DNA from: Erwinia typographi
GTDB taxonomy: Bacteria; Pseudomonadota; Gammaproteobacteria; Enterobacterales; Enterobacteriaceae
Length of the DNA: 64,000 nt
Direction of reading: 5' to 3'
Assembly: GCF_000773975.1 (NCBI RefSeq)
Contig: NZ_JRUQ01000038.1
Location: 1-64,000 of the forward strand
Shown: in pieces, positions 62,624 to 64,000 of the stretch
Layout of the letters: every line of letters starts with the position of its first letter
Position numbering within the stretch: position 1 is the stretch's first letter
Notes under the pieces: model-generated
What the model saw: only the letters and a program-made list of their open reading frames with translations
What the model was told of the DNA's origin: nothing
The model's database searches: none
Translations under genes and position numbers: made by a program

Positions 62624-63445
62624 ATGAAGGCTTGGACGACCCTGCTGACGCAGCCTGGCTATCTGGCTGGCGTGCAGACGCTGAAGAAATCGCTAACGCA
62701 GGCTGGCAGCGCTTATCCGCTGGTGGTCATGGTAACGCAAAACATTGATGCCAAAACCCGCCTGACGCTGGAAAAGGAAGGCTGTCTGCTGCGCGATGTT
62801 CAGCCCATCAGCCCCAACCGCACCCTGAAACATAATTACGCCAACGCCCGCTTTGCGGAAGTCTGGACTAAACTGGCCGTCTGGAAGCTCATTGAATTCG
62901 AACGCGTGGTGTTCCTTGATGCGGACATGCTGGTTACGCAGAATATGGACGAGCTGTTCGATTTAGCGCTGGAAGATCAGGAGATCGCCGCCTGCCACGC
63001 CTGCCGCTGCAATCCGAACAAAATCCCCAGCTATCCCAAAAGCTGGCGACCGGAGAACTGCTTTTACAGCTATTGCCGGGGTTTGCAGCACAGCGAAGAG
63101 CTGGAGCAGGTAGATAACTACCTCAACGGCGGTTTTCTGGTGCTGAGGCCAGACGAAGCGGTGTTCGGGGAGATGGTGCAACAGCTGTCAGAGCTTGAGG
63201 ATCTCTCCCGCTACCTGTTTGCCGAGCAGGATTTTCTCAACGACTTCTTCCATCAACGCTGGAAACCGCTGCCCTACATCTATAACGCGTTAAAAACGCT
63301 GCCCTTCCAGCACGCCGCAATGTGGGAGATCGATGAGGTGAAGAACCTGCACTTTATTATCGATAAGCCCTGGGAAAAGCCGCTGGACCCAAACGACAGG
63401 TACTATGCGTTAAATAAAATGTGGTGGGACACGGCAAAAAGCTGA
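62624..63445 (+). CDS. Family-8 (glycogenin-like) glycosyltransferase
   Basis: A 273-aa GT8 enzyme. The metal-binding DxD motif is RVVFLDADMLV near residue 97, the acceptor region VDNYLNGGFLVLRP, and the second metal His area HFIIDKPWEKP. The fold is closest in style to glycogenin and galactinol synthase-type retaining transferases. It lies 18 bp after the lactone-oxidase gene and is probably co-transcribed, an unusual pairing. AAGGAGAAGGCCA precedes the ATG. Confidence 0.87.
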   Translation: MKAWTTLLTQPGYLAGVQTLKKSLTQAGSAYPLVVMVTQNIDAKTRLTLEKEGCLLRDVQPISPNRTLKHNYANARFAEVWTKLAVWKLIEFERVVFLDADMLVTQNMDELFDLALEDQEIAACHACRCNPNKIPSYPKSWRPENCFYSYCRGLQHSEELEQVDNYLNGGFLVLRPDEAVFGEMVQQLSELEDLSRYLFAEQDFLNDFFHQRWKPLPYIYNALKTLPFQHAAMWEIDEVKNLHFIIDKPWEKPLDPNDRYYALNKMWWDTAKS

Positions 63446-63460
63446 CCGTCGGCCGTCCCG

Positions 63461-64000
63461 CTACTTTTGTCCGAACAGCGGGATCGGCTTACCGGTGATG
63501 TAACGCTTGCGCAGCCTGGCGGAGACGTAATCCATGGCCATCACAATCACCACCAGAATCATGGTGATAAACATCACCACATCCCAGTTCCACAAGCGCA
63601 TATTCTCCGCATAAACCAACCCTACGCCGCCAGCGCCGACAAAGCCCAGTACCGCCGCAGAACGGGTATTCGACTCAATCTGATACAGGCTCAGCGCCAG
63701 AAACGCCGGGAAGGATTGGGTAAAAATCCCGTAGCGGTGCTTTTGCAACGCGTTCGCGCCGACGGCGTTCAGGCCACGACCAGGCGAGCGTTCTACCGCC
63801 TCATGTCCTTCCGCATACAGTTTGCCGAGCAGCCCCACATCCTGCATCACAATCGCCAGCACGCCAGCCAGCGGTCCCATCCCCACCGCACGGACGAAAA
63901 TCAGTCCCCAAATCGCCATATCAATCCCGCGCAGGATATCGAGCAGGCGGCGCACGACAAGCGCCACCGGACGAAGCGGCTTGGCAGACATCACGTTGCG
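63461..64000 (-). CDS. phnE: PhnE-type phosphonate ABC permease, 3' part (5' end beyond window)
   Basis: The last 180 codons of an inner-membrane permease; the open frame runs through the right edge without a start. Visible features are several helices, the EAA-like loop EAVERSPGRGLNAVGANALQKHRYGIFTQSFPAFLALSLYQIESNTRSAAVLGFVGAGGVGLVYAE, and the C-terminal RKRYITGKPIP typical of PhnE. It is convergent with the glycosyltransferase gene. Other phn genes would be expected upstream, outside the window. Confidence 0.85.
   Translation of the reverse strand, partial: RNVMSAKPLRPVALVVRRLLDILRGIDMAIWGLIFVRAVGMGPLAGVLAIVMQDVGLLGKLYAEGHEAVERSPGRGLNAVGANALQKHRYGIFTQSFPAFLALSLYQIESNTRSAAVLGFVGAGGVGLVYAENMRLWNWDVVMFITMILVVIVMAMDYVSARLRKRYITGKPIPLFGQK

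Noticed and set aside
1..64000. tRNA, rRNA, CRISPR array, intact prophage or complete insertion sequence
   Set aside because: No cloverleaf, rRNA, regularly spaced repeat array, integrase or full transposase was recognised on either strand.

Overview
The window looks like chromosome from an Enterobacterales bacterium. HcxA/YbdH-type, SolA-type, MscS, PqiABC, mannitol-type PTS, SgrR-type and ThiXYZ-type proteins all resemble enterobacterial families. Short IS remnants and the mix of plant- or soil-type catabolic operons would fit the Erwiniaceae (Pantoea/Erwinia group), but this genus-level guess is weak. There are no rRNA, tRNA, CRISPR or intact prophage genes. Most of the window is accessory metabolism: substrate-specific operons, each with its own local regulator.

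Layout. 1-1.8 kb: a nucleotidyltransferase-fold protein behind a 51-aa basic protein, with a terminator-like hairpin between them, then an IS3-like end remnant. 1.8-5.4 kb: an HcxA-like dehydrogenase divergent from an orphan periplasmic sugar-binding protein paired with an LVIVD beta-propeller protein. 5.6-9.3 kb: SDR, MscS channel, and a TetR/RidA divergent pair with three operator-like sites. 9.4-18.4 kb: one minus-strand operon with an acyl-CoA-dehydrogenase-type (SfnB/DszC-like) flavoprotein, an LLM flavin monooxygenase, a complete carbohydrate ABC importer, an aldo/keto reductase and a sarcosine-oxidase-type flavoenzyme. 19.0-26.7 kb: a second minus-strand operon with two MmgE/PrpD enzymes, a TauE/SafE permease and an AapJQMP-type amino-acid ABC importer, controlled by a divergent GntR/FCD regulator.

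27.6-33.8 kb: a lipid-transport locus with a DUF3313 lipoprotein, a split PqiA, PqiB and PqiC, flanked by two paralogous AefR-like TetR regulators. It also has two tiny, previously easy-to-miss lipoprotein genes (26 and 23 aa). One 18-bp motif recurs at three promoters of the locus. 34-37.4 kb: LysR, SnoaL-like and TetR/SDR genes. 37.7-50.6 kb: sugar/polyol catabolism, with an oxidoreductase/isomerase/hydrolase operon, a mannitol-type PTS with dehydrogenase, PTS IIA and transketolase (a likely pentitol-phosphate route sharing one operator), a glucose-type PTS permease, and an SgrR-type regulator interrupted by an amber codon. 50.6-53.6 kb: hydrolase, MFS exporter and TetR.

53.6-56.4 kb: a TPP riboswitch upstream of a ThiXYZ-like ABC importer for thiamine precursors. 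58.1-61.2 kb: an AT-rich competition island with a T6SS Tli4-like immunity remnant and a colicin-E1-like pore-forming bacteriocin, whose reading frame is broken inside the conserved N-terminal motif, facing an intact colicin immunity gene. 61.2-64 kb: a lactone-oxidase-like flavoprotein with a family-8 glycosyltransferase, and the end of a PhnE-type permease that runs off the window.
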